Source of the DNA: Ruminiclostridium sp.
GTDB taxonomy: Bacteria; Bacillota; Clostridia; Oscillospirales; Ruminococcaceae
DNA: 64,000 nt
NCBI GenBank assembly: GCA_017625405.1
Contig: JAGALB010000058.1
Span: forward strand, 1 to 64,000
Direction of reading: 5' to 3'
Shown: piece by piece, positions 1 through 8,385 of the stretch
How positions within the stretch are numbered: the stretch's first letter is position 1
Layout of the letters: each line of letters starts with the position of its first letter
The notes under the pieces: model-generated
Databases searched by the model: none
Told to the model about the DNA's origin: nothing
What the model saw: the letters and a program-made list of their open reading frames with translations, nothing else
Made by a program: the position numbers and the translations under genes

Positions 1-19
1 CTCCTTTCCTAAAACTTCA

Positions 20-70
20 AATATTAATTACAGCCTGGCAGGGTAAACCTGTCAGGCTGTAATTGATATT
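20..70. repeat. long inverted repeat / hairpin
   Basis: Bases 20-42 pair with 48-70 around a 5-base loop. The pairing is complete apart from two G-T wobbles. It lies at the window edge, so the gene it belongs to is out of view. No clear T-run follows on either strand, so it may be a terminator, an attenuator or a dispersed element. Confidence 0.6.
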
Positions 71-97
71 AAAAGTCTTTGGAAGGGGGTACGGGGG

Positions 98-126
98 AGA
101 ACCTTTCTTCAGAAAGGTTTCCTCCG
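98..126. repeat. short hairpin in a purine-rich intergenic stretch
   Basis: AACCTTTC and GAAAGGTT (101-118) form a perfect stem around TTCA. They are flanked by G-rich and C-rich arms that could extend it. Only one copy is in this window. Similar purine-rich hairpins are, from memory, common between genes in Ruminococcus-like genomes, but that was not tested. Confidence 0.4.
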
Positions 127-195
127 ATAAATACATATAAAGCTTCCATATGACCACTGCCCTAAAACGGTGGGGTGGATAGATGTGGAATCGGG

Positions 196-1731
196 TTAAG
201 CGTCGTTCTTATCTTCCATAAGAACATGCGCCGCATATACATTCTGGATTTCGGGGATTGCCGAAAGCATAGGAGTAACTTCTTTTTTCTTTATCTTGCG
301 GTCAACATAGTTGCGTGTGATTTTTACAACTATCGGCAGGAGCGCGAGAACACCAATAAGGTTAGGAATCATCATCATTCCGTTAAAGGTATCGGAAATA
401 TCCCATGCGATGCTGGAAGTCATAAGAGCACCTGTCACGATAACGGGTACGAATATGAGCTTGTATACTTTTCCGCCCTTTACGCCGAAGAGATATTCAA
501 CTGCCTTGGAGCCGTAGTGTGACCAGCCCAGAACTGTTGTGAAAGCGAACATAAGTATGCATATTGCAACGAACATTTCGCCGGGTGCACCGAAAATCTT
601 ACCAAAGGACTGCGCCACAAGAGTGTCGGCATTTTCACCGATGAACTGACCTGTCTGAAGGTCAATAGCGCCGGAAGAAAGAACGACAACAGCTGTCATA
701 GTGCAGACAACCATAGTGTCGGCAAATACTTCAAAGATACCCCACATACCCTGAACAACAGGTTCTTTTACAGAAGAAGCGGAGTGAACGATAACGGAAG
801 AGCCAAGGCCTGCTTCGTTGGAGAAGACGCCTCTCTTACAGCCCTGTGTGATTACTTCCTTTACAGCAATACCGGTAAAGCCGCCCACAACAGCCTCAGT
901 GCCGAAAGCAAACTTGAAGATTGCTGCAAACATATCGCCGATTTCGGTTATGTTTATGAAGAATACAACGAGACAACCGAGAACATAAGCGCATGCCATG
1001 AAGGGAACAAGCTTTTCAGCAGCTGCTGCAATTCTCTGAAGACCGCCGAAGATGATAAGACCTGCAATAATCATAAGCACAATGCCGATTATGAGAGAAG
1101 TCCACTTTATTTCGCTGAAAGCATAGCCTAAATCTACGTTTGAAAGGAACGCTGATTCAAGGTTGATTGTGATTTTATTTACCTGACCTACATTTCCGAT
1201 ACCGAATGAAGCGAGGATAGTGCAGATTGAGAAAATTACAGCGAGGACTTTACCGATACCCTTACAGTTTTTGTAGCTGCCGAGGCCGTCACGGAGATAG
1301 TACATAGGTCCGCCTGACCATTCGCCTTTTTCGTTCTTTCTGCGGTAGTAGATACCGAGGACGTTTTCCGAGAAGTTTGTCATCATGCCGAAGAACGCTG
1401 CCAGCCACATCCAGAAAACCGCACCGGGACCGCCTGTGCCGATAGCTGCGGCAACACCTGCGATGTTACCTGTACCGATTGTTGCGGCAAGAGCGGTGCA
1501 GAGCGCCTGGAACTGGGAAACAGAGCCTCTGTCATCCTTTGTTCTGCCTTTTCCTTTAAAAAGACTTCCGATGGTAGTGCCAAACCATTCCTTTATATGT
1601 AAAACCTGGAATACTCTGGTAACAATTGTAGCGATAATACCTGTGCCAATGAGAATTACAAGACCGTAATTCCATACGAAGCTGTTTACAGCACCGTTTA
1701 TGTCGGTAAGTGATTTAAAAAATGCGTCCAT
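196..1731 (-). CDS. AGCS-family alanine/glycine:cation (Na+ or H+) symporter
   Basis: This is a 511-residue multi-pass inner-membrane protein of the alanine or glycine:cation symporter family (AlsT/DagA type), which takes up small neutral amino acids with Na+ or H+. The family signature ATIGTGNIAGVA sits at residues 83-94 and GPMYYL follows at about 141. About ten hydrophobic segments run from residue 15 to 465, with a charged tail. The length is typical of the family. The start is set by AAAGGGG seven bases before the ATG, and a good sigma-A promoter lies upstream at 1764-1792. It stands alone. The substrate cannot be read from sequence. Confidence 0.93.
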   Translation of the reverse strand: MDAFFKSLTDINGAVNSFVWNYGLVILIGTGIIATIVTRVFQVLHIKEWFGTTIGSLFKGKGRTKDDRGSVSQFQALCTALAATIGTGNIAGVAAAIGTGGPGAVFWMWLAAFFGMMTNFSENVLGIYYRRKNEKGEWSGGPMYYLRDGLGSYKNCKGIGKVLAVIFSICTILASFGIGNVGQVNKITINLESAFLSNVDLGYAFSEIKWTSLIIGIVLMIIAGLIIFGGLQRIAAAAEKLVPFMACAYVLGCLVVFFINITEIGDMFAAIFKFAFGTEAVVGGFTGIAVKEVITQGCKRGVFSNEAGLGSSVIVHSASSVKEPVVQGMWGIFEVFADTMVVCTMTAVVVLSSGAIDLQTGQFIGENADTLVAQSFGKIFGAPGEMFVAICILMFAFTTVLGWSHYGSKAVEYLFGVKGGKVYKLIFVPVIVTGALMTSSIAWDISDTFNGMMMIPNLIGVLALLPIVVKITRNYVDRKIKKKEVTPMLSAIPEIQNVYAAHVLMEDKNDA

Positions 1732-1763
1732 TATATAACCCCTTTAAAAAATAATACTGTTAT

Positions 1764-1792
1764 ATTATATCAGTATAAAAAGGAAAAATCAA
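1764..1792 (-). promoter_or_regulatory. sigma-A promoter of the AGCS symporter gene
   Basis: On the minus strand TTGATT and TATAAT are separated by 17 bases, about 30 bases upstream of the ATG at 1731. Confidence 0.65.
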
Positions 1793-1867
1793 CCTGAAAA
1801 TACAAGTCTGTATGTTTAAACAAAAACATATGTGTCTATTTGTGTATTTTTTAACAATCCTTTGTCA

Positions 1868-1906
1868 AAAAACAAAACAGCCGCTTTTCAGCAGCTGTCT
1901 GTTTTT
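1868..1906 (-). terminator. terminator of the murC/LytTR operon
   Basis: Read on the minus strand, ACAGCTGC and GCGGCTGT form a stem around a 6-base loop. A T-rich run follows. With the promoter at 1764-1792 this accounts for the main signals in the 323-base gap 1732-2054. The rest of the gap is AT-rich and holds a short imperfect direct repeat of TTGTGAAGTTT near 2015-2046. Confidence 0.65.
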
Positions 1907-2054
1907 CCCATTTTTCATCAATCTTATCTCAATCTATGTATGACTAACTGTAAAGTCATGAAGAAATCCTTGATGTGATTTCAGTATAACACAGATTGAA
2001 ATAAAGTCAAACATATTGTGAAGTTTTGTAAAATTTTGTGAAGTTTGGAATTTT

Positions 2055-2780
2055 TTAAGCCTTTTTCCGCAGATAATCGTCGTAAGCAGCTTCAAATTCG
2101 GTCTTTCTTGTACGGCTTATACCAAGCTCCTCGCCGCCTGTGACGGTAAGCGAAGCGTGAGTATATTCAAGATTTGTGATATGCGACATATTTACAATAA
2201 TGCGGTTATGTATACGTACAAAAATTTCAGAGGGAAGAATTTCCTCGGCGTCCTGAATTTTCGCTCTCGTGATTATATCTCCGTTTTCCTTTGTGTGATA
2301 GATAAGATTGTTCTTTTCGCTGTTGACATATATAAGTTCATCAGGTCGGAGGTAAATTTTATCGTTGTAGGGAAGCTCGATGCAGATTTTTCTCACCGCA
2401 TTGCAGGCTGCAAGAAGGTTATCCACAGTGCGTGAAAGTCTGCTCTTCATAAGCTCAGGCGGAGTTTTGGGTATAAAGGCGAAGGGCTGGAAGTCAAAGC
2501 TGTCATAAACCAGGTCGTCTTCTGTTGTGATGAATATGATTTTCGCTTCGGGAGCATTCTTTCTCAGCTCCTCCGCAGCTCTGAAGCCGTCCATTTCAGG
2601 CATTCTTATATCAAGAAAAACTGCGTCAAACTGCTTTGTTTCCAGGTCGGAAATCAGTCTTACCGCACTTGTGTAAGAGGAAACCGTAACAGGCTCTCTG
2701 CGGTTTTCAAATTCTGTTCTGACAAATACCGAAACAAGCTTAAGTACGGCAGTTTCATCATCACATACTGCAATTCTCAT
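2055..2780 (-). CDS. LytTR-family response regulator
   Basis: This 241-residue two-domain regulator has an N-terminal receiver (residues 1-120) with the acidic pair D7-D8, the phospho-acceptor D57 in FLDIRMPEMDG, and a conserved lysine in IPKTP. A C-terminal LytTR DNA-binding domain follows (about 140-235), with the typical FVRIHNRIIVN stretch. It would bind promoter DNA as a phosphorylated dimer. It starts 19 bases after murC and is probably cotranscribed with it. No histidine kinase gene is visible nearby, so it looks like an orphan regulator within this window. Targets are unknown. Confidence 0.9.
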   Translation of the reverse strand: MRIAVCDDETAVLKLVSVFVRTEFENRREPVTVSSYTSAVRLISDLETKQFDAVFLDIRMPEMDGFRAAEELRKNAPEAKIIFITTEDDLVYDSFDFQPFAFIPKTPPELMKSRLSRTVDNLLAACNAVRKICIELPYNDKIYLRPDELIYVNSEKNNLIYHTKENGDIITRAKIQDAEEILPSEIFVRIHNRIIVNMSHITNLEYTHASLTVTGGEELGISRTRKTEFEAAYDDYLRKKA

Positions 2781-2799
2781 TTTTTCGCCTCTTTTCTTT

Positions 2800-4188
2800 T
2801 TAACTGAAATGCTGCACTGTGCCGCCGAGCAGCTCTGTCAGCTTATATGCCGCTTTGTATACGTCGCCGCAGCCGAAGGTTATCACAAGGTCGCCCTCCT
2901 GTACGTTTTCCGAAACATACTGCGCTGCGTCGTCACAGGTGTCAACGCATACTGCGCCGTCAATCTTTGCGCCAAGGTCCTTTGAATATATATTATAGGT
3001 ATTCTTTTCACGGCTGCCCATGATTTCGGTGAGAACTACCTTGTCGGCAATGGAAAGGGCTTCTGCAAATTCGTCAAGCAGGGTAGCTGTGCGGGAATAG
3101 GTAAAGGGCTGGTGTAAAGCCCATACACGCCTGAAATTCATTTTCTTAGCTGTTTCAAGCAGTGTTTTTACTTCGGTGGGGTGATGTGCATAGTCATCAA
3201 CTATTGTAATTCCGCCGACTTCTGCAATGCGTTCAAACCTTCTTACAGCACCGAAAAAGTCGGAAAGTCCCTTGTTCAAGGATTCCTTTTTACAGCCGTT
3301 TTCAAGGGCTGTTGCACAAGCGGCAAGGGCGTTCAGGACATTGTGTGCGCCGGGAACATGAATGGAAATTCTGTCCACCTTTTCGCCCCTATGATAAAGG
3401 TCAAACTGTGTGTGGAAATCAGAAATCTGCTGAACGTTGTCAACATAATAATCGTTGCTGTGTGAAAGACCGAAGGTGACTCTGCTGCCCTTGAAATCGC
3501 TGTTGTTTACAGCAATGAGAGTGTTTTCATCATCACCGTTGTAGACAAGTCTTTCGGTTGTCAGGTTGCAGAATTTTGTAAAGGAAAGTCTGAGATTATC
3601 CATTGTCTTGAAATAATCCAGATGGTCGCAGTCGATATTGAGAATAACCGATGTATCGGGGTATAATTTTAAGAATGTATCAACAAACTCGCAGGCTTCG
3701 CAGACCATGGTTTCGCTTTTTCCGCAGATTCCGCTGCCGTGGATTGCCTTAAGCTTTCCGCCGATTACTGCGGTAAGGTCAATACCGTCGGCAAGGAAGA
3801 TATGTGTCAGCATTGATGTGGCAGTGGTTTTTCCGTGTGTTCCGCAGACGCAGACTGCGTTGCTGTAACGGCTGGTGATAAGCCCCAGCAGAACGGAGCG
3901 TTCAATTACGGGAACACCGCTTGCCTTTGCGGCAATAAGCTCGGGATTGTCTGCCATAATAGCGGCTGTGTGAACGATAAGGTCCGCACCTTCGATATTT
4001 TCCGCACGCTGACCGAGATATACGGGAATACCCATGTTGCGTACAAGCTGTAAGGTTTCGGTTTCGTTATTGTCGGAGCCTGTAAGGTAAAAGCCCTGTC
4101 CGTGGAGTATCTGTGCCAGAGGATACATACCGCTGCCGCCGATACCTATAAAATGTATGTGTTTTTTTCCTGTTAAGAAATCTTCCAT
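2800..4188 (-). CDS. murC: UDP-N-acetylmuramate--L-alanine ligase
   Basis: MurC is the cytoplasmic enzyme that adds L-alanine to UDP-MurNAc with ATP, the first amino-acid step of peptidoglycan synthesis. The 462-residue protein has the N-terminal nucleotide-sugar loop GIGGSGM (about 15-21), the ATP-binding GTHGKTT (116-122), the NIDCDHLDYF motif of Mur ligases, and VDDYAHHPTEV in the C-terminal domain. Length and order are normal for the family. The ATG follows GAGAGGTAATCAG. The LytTR regulator follows closely, and spoVG is divergent upstream. Confidence 0.97.
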   Translation of the reverse strand: MEDFLTGKKHIHFIGIGGSGMYPLAQILHGQGFYLTGSDNNETETLQLVRNMGIPVYLGQRAENIEGADLIVHTAAIMADNPELIAAKASGVPVIERSVLLGLITSRYSNAVCVCGTHGKTTATSMLTHIFLADGIDLTAVIGGKLKAIHGSGICGKSETMVCEACEFVDTFLKLYPDTSVILNIDCDHLDYFKTMDNLRLSFTKFCNLTTERLVYNGDDENTLIAVNNSDFKGSRVTFGLSHSNDYYVDNVQQISDFHTQFDLYHRGEKVDRISIHVPGAHNVLNALAACATALENGCKKESLNKGLSDFFGAVRRFERIAEVGGITIVDDYAHHPTEVKTLLETAKKMNFRRVWALHQPFTYSRTATLLDEFAEALSIADKVVLTEIMGSREKNTYNIYSKDLGAKIDGAVCVDTCDDAAQYVSENVQEGDLVITFGCGDVYKAAYKLTELLGGTVQHFS

Positions 4189-4345
4189 CTGATTACCTCT
4201 CTAACAATACTCTCTCAGTTATTGTCAGTATGCCCGCTGTCAGGGAATGATAATCCCGGGTAACGGCACGCCATTAAATTTTATGAATATTTACGGCGGT
4301 TATGCTTAAAATAATAGAGCAATAACCCCGAAAGGAAATGTCATA

Positions 4346-4636
4346 ATGAATATAACAAATATACGTATACGAAAAATGCTGGATGACGGACGGCTCAGAG
4401 CCGTGGTATCAGTTACTGTGGACGATATGCTTGCCGTTCACGATGTGAAGGTGGTACAGGGCGATGACAGGCTTTTTGTGGCAATGCCCAGCCGCCGTGA
4501 CGAAATAGGAATATTCCGTGATATCGTTCACCCTATAAGCTCAGAAGCCAGGGAATATTTCGAGAAATCGGTCATTTCCGCATACGAGGAAAAGCTCAGG
4601 GATTCCGCTTCAGCTCAGGAGAACGGAAGCCTTTAA
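4346..4636 (+). CDS. spoVG: SpoVG family regulator
   Basis: This 96-residue protein matches SpoVG from end to end, including MNITNIRIRK at the start and the GRLRAVVSVTVDD and FVAMPSRR stretches. SpoVG is a small site-specific DNA/RNA-binding protein that affects sporulation septation and other processes in Bacillota. The start follows GAAAGGAAATGTCATA. Its last 27 bases overlap the 3' end of the convergent Nudix gene. Its presence with Spo0A supports a spore-forming lineage. Confidence 0.96.
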   Translation: MNITNIRIRKMLDDGRLRAVVSVTVDDMLAVHDVKVVQGDDRLFVAMPSRRDEIGIFRDIVHPISSEAREYFEKSVISAYEEKLRDSASAQENGSL

Positions 4637-5143
4637 CAGTGCGAGCTGTGTTTTTGCATCTTCGATTTCATTGTTCATTACCATTTTTACAGCTTCATCA
4701 AGCGGAATGGTGAGAACTTCAAGAAATTCGTCCTCGTCAAGCTCCTGCTGCGCCTTGTGAAGTCCCTTCGCAAGGTACATATATATTACTTCCGTGTCAT
4801 ATGCGGGTGTAGGATAAAGACAACCGAGCTTCGTGAATTCATCGGCGGTGAAGCCAGCTTCTTCACGAAGCTCCCTCATTCCGCATTCCAGAGGATTTTC
4901 GCCCCATTCAAGCTTTCCTGCGGGAATTTCCAGCAGCACCTTCTGATGAGGATAGCGGAACTGCTTTACAAAATATACTTCCTTGTTTTCATTCACCGCA
5001 ACCACGCATACGCCGCCTGAATGCTTTATAACATCCCTGCCGGCAGTCTGACCGTTTTCAAGCAGGGCAGTATCCCTGTATACTTCGAGTATGCCGCCCT
5101 TGTAGACAAGATTGCTTTCAAGTGTTTTTTCTTCAAGATGCAT
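4610..5143 (-). CDS. Nudix hydrolase, ADP-ribose pyrophosphatase type
   Basis: The 177-residue protein carries a complete Nudix box, starting at the G of GKLEWGE and ending REEAGF, with the E/REUXEE metal-binding residues intact. The N-terminal domain (LEEKTLESNLVYKG, VKQFRYPHQK) and the box context match ADP-ribose pyrophosphatases (NudF/YqkG type), which split ADP-ribose into AMP and ribose 5-phosphate. It is the second gene of a pair, 11 bases after the MetH-like gene. The ATG follows AAGGAAGAAAACT. Exact substrate is inferred from the family. Confidence 0.9.
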   Translation of the reverse strand: MHLEEKTLESNLVYKGGILEVYRDTALLENGQTAGRDVIKHSGGVCVVAVNENKEVYFVKQFRYPHQKVLLEIPAGKLEWGENPLECGMRELREEAGFTADEFTKLGCLYPTPAYDTEVIYMYLAKGLHKAQQELDEDEFLEVLTIPLDEAVKMVMNNEIEDAKTQLALLKASVLLS

Positions 5144-5154
5144 AGTTTTCTTCC

Positions 5155-6027
5155 TTAATATATAACGGCACCGTATTTTGTGGTAGCCTTTTTCAGTGTT
5201 TCTTCGTCAAGAGTGCAGGTGCTGTCAATAAGCGCACGTCCCTGGTACAGCATAAGAGCCAGCATTACCGAAATATCATCCTCGCAGGTGAACATTACAG
5301 GCAGAGTTGCCATATGTGCGTTTTCAGTAAAGGCTACTGCGTCATCGGGAGTGTTAATCTCAATTCTCAGCACGTCAAAATTTTCCTGTGACAGGTCACA
5401 GAGAATTTCATCCATATTCGCTTCGCAGGGAATCGGTTCGGAAAGCTCTGTCGTGTCAGGCTCGAGGAAAAATGCTTCACGCTCATTGGAGAGCATTATT
5501 GCGGTTTCCTTTTCTTCCTTTGTGATTGAAAAAACACAGTAATCTTCAATTGTGCTGATGTTGATATCCGAAGCGGCAATTTCATCGGCAGAAGCTTCGC
5601 TTATACGTGCGAAAACAGGAATATCCGCAAACTGTACAAGACGCTTTACAGCTGCAACCGTGTTTTCCTCGTCAGAGGATTTCACGCCGAAGCCCGAAAG
5701 CCCCATACTCTGCAGGGTGATAAGGGCAGCATCGGCAGGAAGCTCTGCGGTTGTGCGTAATTCTTCATCTATCATAAGCTCCGCATAAACGGGCTTACCC
5801 GTTTTTCTGCAGGCAAGAAGCGCCGCACGCAGGTCTGACAGCATAACCATGCCTTTCAGGATAAAAGCGGATGCTTCTGAATTTTTCTGAGCCTGCGCCG
5901 AATAGGCGGCTTTTATTTCAGAGAACTTATGTTCTCCGTAAGGTTCTATCAACATACCGCAGGGAGTGATTACTGCGGCATTTTTTAGTTGCGGTACGTT
6001 AAGCGTACTACACCCGTCACTGTTCAT
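5155..6027 (-). CDS. degenerate MetH-like protein (homocysteine-methyltransferase-type barrel plus pterin-domain fragment)
   Basis: The 290-residue protein resembles the junction region of cobalamin-dependent methionine synthase. Residues 10-200 look like a diverged Hcy-binding barrel with strands such as TGKPVYAELMID and GLSGFGVKSSD. The final 50 residues, with GRALIDSTCTLDEETL and KKYGAVI-like text, resemble the start of a pterin-binding domain, where MetH has an INS-type motif. The zinc-binding cysteine motif GGCCGT of active Hcy domains is absent, and the pterin domain stops after its first strands. It is probably not a methionine synthase. The ATG follows AAAGGAAATATT. It may be cotranscribed with the Nudix gene. 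Function unknown. Confidence 0.6.
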   Translation of the reverse strand: MNSDGCSTLNVPQLKNAAVITPCGMLIEPYGEHKFSEIKAAYSAQAQKNSEASAFILKGMVMLSDLRAALLACRKTGKPVYAELMIDEELRTTAELPADAALITLQSMGLSGFGVKSSDEENTVAAVKRLVQFADIPVFARISEASADEIAASDINISTIEDYCVFSITKEEKETAIMLSNEREAFFLEPDTTELSEPIPCEANMDEILCDLSQENFDVLRIEINTPDDAVAFTENAHMATLPVMFTCEDDISVMLALMLYQGRALIDSTCTLDEETLKKATTKYGAVIY

Positions 6028-6066
6028 AATATTTCCTTTCGTTCTTTATCTTCAGTTGTTTTTATC

Positions 6067-6136
6067 GCCGTTAAACAGACTTTGCGGAAAATAAAGCCGT
6101 AAAAAGGCGGAACTTGCTGCGGCGCTTCGCCGCTTA
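6067..6136. repeat. 70-bp direct repeat, copy 1
   Basis: This copy matches 6171-6240 at about 65 of 70 positions and is separated from it by 34 bases. Its right end holds the perfect hairpin GCGGCG-CTT-CGCCGC. Confidence 0.9.
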
Positions 6137-6170
6137 AATCATGTTCTTTACTTTTTGTTGCTTTCTATCC

Positions 6171-6240
6171 GCCGTTAAACAGACTTTGGGGAAAACAAAG
6201 CTGTAAAAAGGCGGAATTTGCTGCGGCGCTTCGCCGCTTA
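6171..6240. repeat. 70-bp direct repeat, copy 2, supplying the argS stop codon
   Basis: This is the second copy of the 6067-6136 repeat. Its last three bases are the complement of the argS TAA, so the GC-rich hairpin sits directly behind the argS stop. On the minus strand a CCTTTTTAC stretch follows, so it could act as a weak terminator. Confidence 0.9.
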
Positions 6241-7926
6241 CATTTTTTCAGGTGCTTCAACCTTGAGAAGGTCAAGCATATTCTTTATAACTGTCTTTAC
6301 AGCTTCGCAGAGTGCAAGTCTGGAGTTGATTACGTCGTCGCTTTCACCCTTGATCTTGCAGGTGTCATAGAATTTGTGGAACAGCTGTGCAAGCTCCTGT
6401 ACATATCTTGTGACAACCGAAGGATTGTAGCTCTTTGCGGCGTCTGTGATTTCAGAGGGGAGAAGTGCAAGATGACGGATGATGGCAAGCTCAGCAGGCT
6501 CGCTGAAGCTGATATCCTTTGCAGCGGAGCTTGTGAGGGTCTTGTTTTCTTCTTCCTTCATCTTTTCGATGATGCGGCAGATTCTTGCGTGTGCGTACTG
6601 TACGTAGAATACGGGGTTCTTGGAGCTTTCCTCAATAGCAAGATCAAGGTCGAATTCAAGATGTGTATCGGGGTCACGGAGATTGAAGAAGAATCTTGCA
6701 GCGTCCATAGGAATTTCATCAAGGAGAGTTGCAAGGGTGATAGCCTTGCCTGAACGCTTGGAGAGCTTTACTGTTTCGCCGTTTCTTACAAGTCTTACCA
6801 TCTGCATGATGAGAATGTTGAGTCTTTCGGGGTCAACATCAAGTGCGGAGAGAGCCGCCTTCATTCTTGCGATATAGCCGTGATGGTCTGCACCGAGAAT
6901 GTCGATTGCCATATCAAAGTTTCTTGTAACAAGCTTGTTGTAGTGATAAGCAATATCAGGTACGAAGTAGGTGGGAACACCGTTTGCTCTTACAAGAACT
7001 CTGTCCTGGTCGTCGCCGAAGTCGCTTGCCTTGAACCAGATTGCACCTTCCTTTTCATAGGTGTGACCCTTTTCCTTGAGGATTTCAACGATTTCATTCA
7101 CACGGCCGCTGTTGTGGAGTGTGCTTTCTCTGAACCATGTGTTATAGTGGATTCTGTATTTTGCAAGGTCACGTTCAAGACCTTCAATGTTGAGAGGGAG
7201 AGCATATTCAACCAGCGCAGCACGTCTTTCCTCTTCGGTGGCAGACATATACTTGTCGCCGTGGATTTCTGCAAAGTTTACAACGTGGTCGATGATATCC
7301 TGGCCGTGATAGCTGTCCTCGGGCATTTCAATATCATCGCCGAAATGCTGTCTGTAACGGATATCAAGGCTTAAACCGAACTTGTTTACCTGGTTGCCTG
7401 CGTCGTTTATGTAGAATTCACGCTCTACATAGTAGCCTGCATATTCAAGGAGCGAGGAAAGACAGTCGCCGATTGCGCCGCCTCTTGCGTTACCGATATG
7501 CATAGGACCTGTGGGGTTTGCGGAAACGAACTCAACAAGCACCTTTTTGCCCTTGCCCAGTTCAACCTTACCGTAATCAGCACCCAGGGAGATTACCTTT
7601 TCGATTGTTTCGGAGAACCACTTTCCGCTTACAAAGAAGTTGATGAAGCCGGGACCTGCAACTTCGATTTTGTCAAACATTGTGCCGTCAAGGACAGCCT
7701 TTTCGCTGATAGCGGTTGCGATAGCCCTGGGGTTGCTTTTAAAAGCCTTTGCGGAAACAAGCGCCGCATTGCAGGAGAAGTCGCCGTGTGCGGTATCCTT
7801 GGGAATTTCAACTGTAAAATCGGGAATAGGCTCTGCGGGAAGCACGCCGTCTGCAACAGCATCGCCCAGTGCCTTGAGAACTATTTCTCTGACTTCTTTT
7901 TTTGCCTTTTCAATCATATCGTTCAT
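6238..7926 (-). CDS. argS: arginyl-tRNA synthetase
   Basis: The 562-residue class I synthetase charges tRNA-Arg with arginine. It has the N-terminal additional domain of ArgS, the HIGH-type motif in PTGPMHIGNARGG, a KMSKS-type motif KLSKR, and a C-terminal anticodon-binding DALR domain (about 445-562). It is the last gene of ddl-like/DUF1934/argS, and the DUF1934-argS pairing is also known in Bacillus (ywiB-argS). The ATG lies 24 bases after the DUF1934 stop. The gene ends inside the second copy of a 70-bp repeat. Confidence 0.97.
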   Translation of the reverse strand: MNDMIEKAKKEVREIVLKALGDAVADGVLPAEPIPDFTVEIPKDTAHGDFSCNAALVSAKAFKSNPRAIATAISEKAVLDGTMFDKIEVAGPGFINFFVSGKWFSETIEKVISLGADYGKVELGKGKKVLVEFVSANPTGPMHIGNARGGAIGDCLSSLLEYAGYYVEREFYINDAGNQVNKFGLSLDIRYRQHFGDDIEMPEDSYHGQDIIDHVVNFAEIHGDKYMSATEEERRAALVEYALPLNIEGLERDLAKYRIHYNTWFRESTLHNSGRVNEIVEILKEKGHTYEKEGAIWFKASDFGDDQDRVLVRANGVPTYFVPDIAYHYNKLVTRNFDMAIDILGADHHGYIARMKAALSALDVDPERLNILIMQMVRLVRNGETVKLSKRSGKAITLATLLDEIPMDAARFFFNLRDPDTHLEFDLDLAIEESSKNPVFYVQYAHARICRIIEKMKEEENKTLTSSAAKDISFSEPAELAIIRHLALLPSEITDAAKSYNPSVVTRYVQELAQLFHKFYDTCKIKGESDDVINSRLALCEAVKTVIKNMLDLLKVEAPEKM

Positions 7927-7950
7927 TTTTCTGTACGTCCTTTTCTTTTG

Positions 7951-8370
7951 TTATTGGTTTACCTTTACGGTAAGATTTATTTCATTTTCAGACACGAAAT
8001 CCGAGTTGATGTCTATGCTGTATTTAAGATACAGCTTTCCGCCTGCGGAGGTCATATCGTTCTTTACTTCGAATGCGTTTATGCCCATCATGAAATCTCC
8101 GTAGGGTGTGCCGTAAACCATGTGATGCTTCTTGCCCTTTTCAACGGTGAGCAGGGAAGGGGCGGGTGCGGAGCGTTCGATAAGAACCGTTTCACCCTTG
8201 ATTGTGATGGTTACAAAGCAGGATTCATAGCCGATTTCGGCGTTTTCGCCGTATCGGATAATGTAGCTGTCGCCGTCCTGTGTGAAGCTGCCCACTGTGA
8301 AAAATTCCGTTTCGTCACGGCCCTCTTCGGTGGTGGCAGCGCTGATGAGTGTAATGTCTGCGTTGTTCAT
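7951..8370 (-). CDS. DUF1934 (YwiB-like) beta-barrel protein
   Basis: The 139-residue protein matches the DUF1934 family, small calycin-like beta-barrel proteins of unknown role. Visible family features are the GDSYIIRYGE strand, TITIKG, and the YGTPYGDFMMGINAF stretch near the middle. No signal peptide is seen. It sits between the ddl-like gene (15 bases upstream) and argS (24 bases downstream), a linkage to argS shared with Bacillus. Start set by AAAGGAACAATAA. Confidence 0.85.
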   Translation of the reverse strand: MNNADITLISAATTEEGRDETEFFTVGSFTQDGDSYIIRYGENAEIGYESCFVTITIKGETVLIERSAPAPSLLTVEKGKKHHMVYGTPYGDFMMGINAFEVKNDMTSAGGKLYLKYSIDINSDFVSENEINLTVKVNQ

Positions 8371-8385
8371 TTATTGTTCCTTTGA

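Noticed and set aside
2013..2047. TTGTGAAGTTT direct repeats as a LytTR site or CRISPR
   Set aside because: Only two imperfect copies in an AT-rich gene end; spacing fits neither.
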